Of a stretch of 64,000 nt of DNA, positions 62,935 to 64,000 are shown one piece after another. Source of the stretch: Anaerotruncus sp. (lineage in GTDB: Bacteria > Bacillota > Clostridia > Oscillospirales > Acutalibacteraceae). The notes beneath the pieces were generated by a model. It ran no database searches. It was given only the letters and a program-made list of their open reading frames with translations, and was not told where the DNA came from. Numbering within the stretch: position 1 is the stretch's first letter; each line of letters opens with the position of its first letter. The translations under genes were made by a program, and so were the position numbers. The stretch spans positions 1-64,000 of the forward strand of contig CP091724.1 in NCBI GenBank assembly GCA_022009795.1. Reading direction: 5' to 3'.

Positions 62935-63969
62935 ATGGTAAAAGTTGCTATTAACGGTTTCGGCCGTATCGGCCGTCTTGCATTCCGTCAGATGTTCGGT
63001 GCAGAAGGCTATGAAGTTGTTGCTATCAACGATCTTACAAGCGCAAAAATGCTTGCTCATCTTCTTAAGTACGATTCATCTCAGGGTAACTATGTTGCTC
63101 AGGGTCACACTGTAGATTTCCACGAAGGTGAAGGCGAAGATAACTATATCGTAGTTGACGGTAAAAAAATCGTTATCTACAAAATGCCCAACGCTGCCGA
63201 TCTTCCTTGGGGCGAGCTTGGCGTAGATGTTGTTCTTGAATGCACAGGTTTCTACACCTCTAAAGAAAAGGCTTCCGCTCATATTCAGGCAGGTGCTCGC
63301 AAGGTTGTTATTTCCGCTCCCGCAGGCAACGACCTTCCCACTATCGTTTACAATGTAAACCACGAAACTCTTAAGCCGGAAGATACTGTTATTTCCGCTG
63401 CTTCCTGCACAACAAACTGCCTTGCTCCCATGGCTAAGGCTCTTAATGATTTTGCTCCCATCCAGAGCGGTATCATGACCACAATTCACGCTTACACAGG
63501 CGATCAGATGATTCTTGACGGTCCTCAGAGAAAAGGCGATCTTCGTCGTGCCCGTGCAGGTGCTGTTAACATCGTTCCGAACTCAACTGGCGCTGCAAAG
63601 GCAATCGGCCTTGTAATTCCCGAACTCAACGGCAAGCTTATCGGCTCTGCTCAGCGTGTTCCCACTCCCACAGGCTCAACAACTATCCTCACTGCTGTTA
63701 TCAAAACAGATAAGGAAGTAACTGTTGAAGCTATCAACGCTGCAATGAAGGCAGAAGAAACCGAATCCTTCGGCTACAACACCGATCTTATCGTTTCTTC
63801 CGATATCGTTGGCATGCGCTACGGCTCACTCTTTGATTCTACTCAGACTATGGTTCTTCCGATCGGCGACAACACTTATGAAGTTCAGGTTGTTTCTTGG
63901 TATGATAACGAAAACAGCTACACTTCTCAGATGGTTCGCACAATCAAGTACTTCTCAGAGCTTGGCTAA
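62935..63969 (+). CDS. gap: Glyceraldehyde-3-phosphate dehydrogenase
   Basis: Intact, 344 residues. NAD-binding INGFGRIGRLAFRQM, the catalytic cysteine in SAASCTTNCLAPMAKAL, the His/phosphate-site segment TTIHAYTGDQMILDGPQRKG, RRARAGAVNIVPNSTGAAKA and SWYDNENSYTSQMVRTI are all present. Codon use (many CTT, GCT, ATC and TAC) differs from most of the window and fits very high expression. It supplies NADH and, upstream in the pathway, consumes the glyceraldehyde-3-phosphate that the sulfo-TAL transaldolase uses as acceptor. Confidence 0.97.
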   Translation: MVKVAINGFGRIGRLAFRQMFGAEGYEVVAINDLTSAKMLAHLLKYDSSQGNYVAQGHTVDFHEGEGEDNYIVVDGKKIVIYKMPNAADLPWGELGVDVVLECTGFYTSKEKASAHIQAGARKVVISAPAGNDLPTIVYNVNHETLKPEDTVISAASCTTNCLAPMAKALNDFAPIQSGIMTTIHAYTGDQMILDGPQRKGDLRRARAGAVNIVPNSTGAAKAIGLVIPELNGKLIGSAQRVPTPTGSTTILTAVIKTDKEVTVEAINAAMKAEETESFGYNTDLIVSSDIVGMRYGSLFDSTQTMVLPIGDNTYEVQVVSWYDNENSYTSQMVRTIKYFSELG

Positions 63970-64000
63970 TAGCTAACGGCTGAATTAAAAATTAAAGGAC

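Overview
The window looks like a chromosome segment of a gut-type Clostridia of the Oscillospiraceae/Ruminococcaceae sort. The evidence is the moderately low GC, Gram-positive housekeeping genes (fakA with an Asp23-family gene, ymdB, yhaM, obgE, a PASTA/kinase-like gene, a long fused purL), many secreted Big2, leucine-rich-repeat and dockerin-like proteins, and a Tn916-type integrative element. No rRNA is present. One tRNA-Ala(CGC) lies on the minus strand.

Layout. 1-4122: the right-hand end of a Tn916-like integrative conjugative element (ICE), with a broken Cfr/RlmN-type rRNA methyltransferase, a small conserved ORF, a sigma-like factor, a helix-turn-helix protein, an excisionase and a tyrosine integrase. 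4707-13810: a complete-looking sulfoquinovose operon of the transaldolase (sulfo-TAL) type. It has its own promoter, a perfect operator-like inverted repeat, a GH31 sulfoquinovosidase, transaldolase, sulfolactaldehyde reductase, DUF4867 protein, fucose-isomerase-like protein, TauE/SafE exporter, ROK repressor, GPH-family symporter and an intrinsic terminator. 13879-19481: small membrane proteins, an XRE regulator, a methyltransferase and an M50 metalloprotease. 19842-34932: housekeeping genes (ymdB, a solute-binding lipoprotein, Asp23, fakA, recG, obgE, metY, apgM, purL). 35159-44730: a PAS protein, a giant Big2-repeat secreted protein of about 2,200 residues, and a leucine-rich-repeat protein with a dockerin-like tail. 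44932-45573: a crcB fluoride exporter split by a 272-bp MITE-like insertion. 45684-53129: a zinc-ribbon/pseudokinase/PASTA protein, yhaM, prmA, and a subtilisin-like protein with three tandem repeat units. 53234-58922: transporters, a YdcF-like protein, a zinc alcohol dehydrogenase, and an MFS/TetR pair with matching operators. 59325-63969: tRNA-Ala, enolase, a candidate structured RNA, an MFS transporter and gap.

How the genes fit together. In the sulfoquinovose operon the symporter would import the sugar or its glycoside and SftG would release sulfoquinovose. An isomerase would give 6-deoxy-6-sulfofructose, the transaldolase would move its C3 glyceryl unit to glyceraldehyde-3-phosphate giving fructose-6-phosphate and sulfolactaldehyde, the reductase would make dihydroxypropanesulfonate, and TauE/SafE would export it. 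The ROK protein is the natural repressor. Enolase, apgM and gap elsewhere in the window complete lower glycolysis.

Main caveat. Most long genes, including essential ones (recG, obgE, eno, purL, prmA), are interrupted by single-base frameshifts, nearly always at short A/T runs. The simplest reading is indel error in the assembly. I therefore give the reconstructed gene span for such genes and state where the frame breaks. Base substitutions at key residues (in SftG, the subtilase and the pseudokinase) cannot be explained by those indels.
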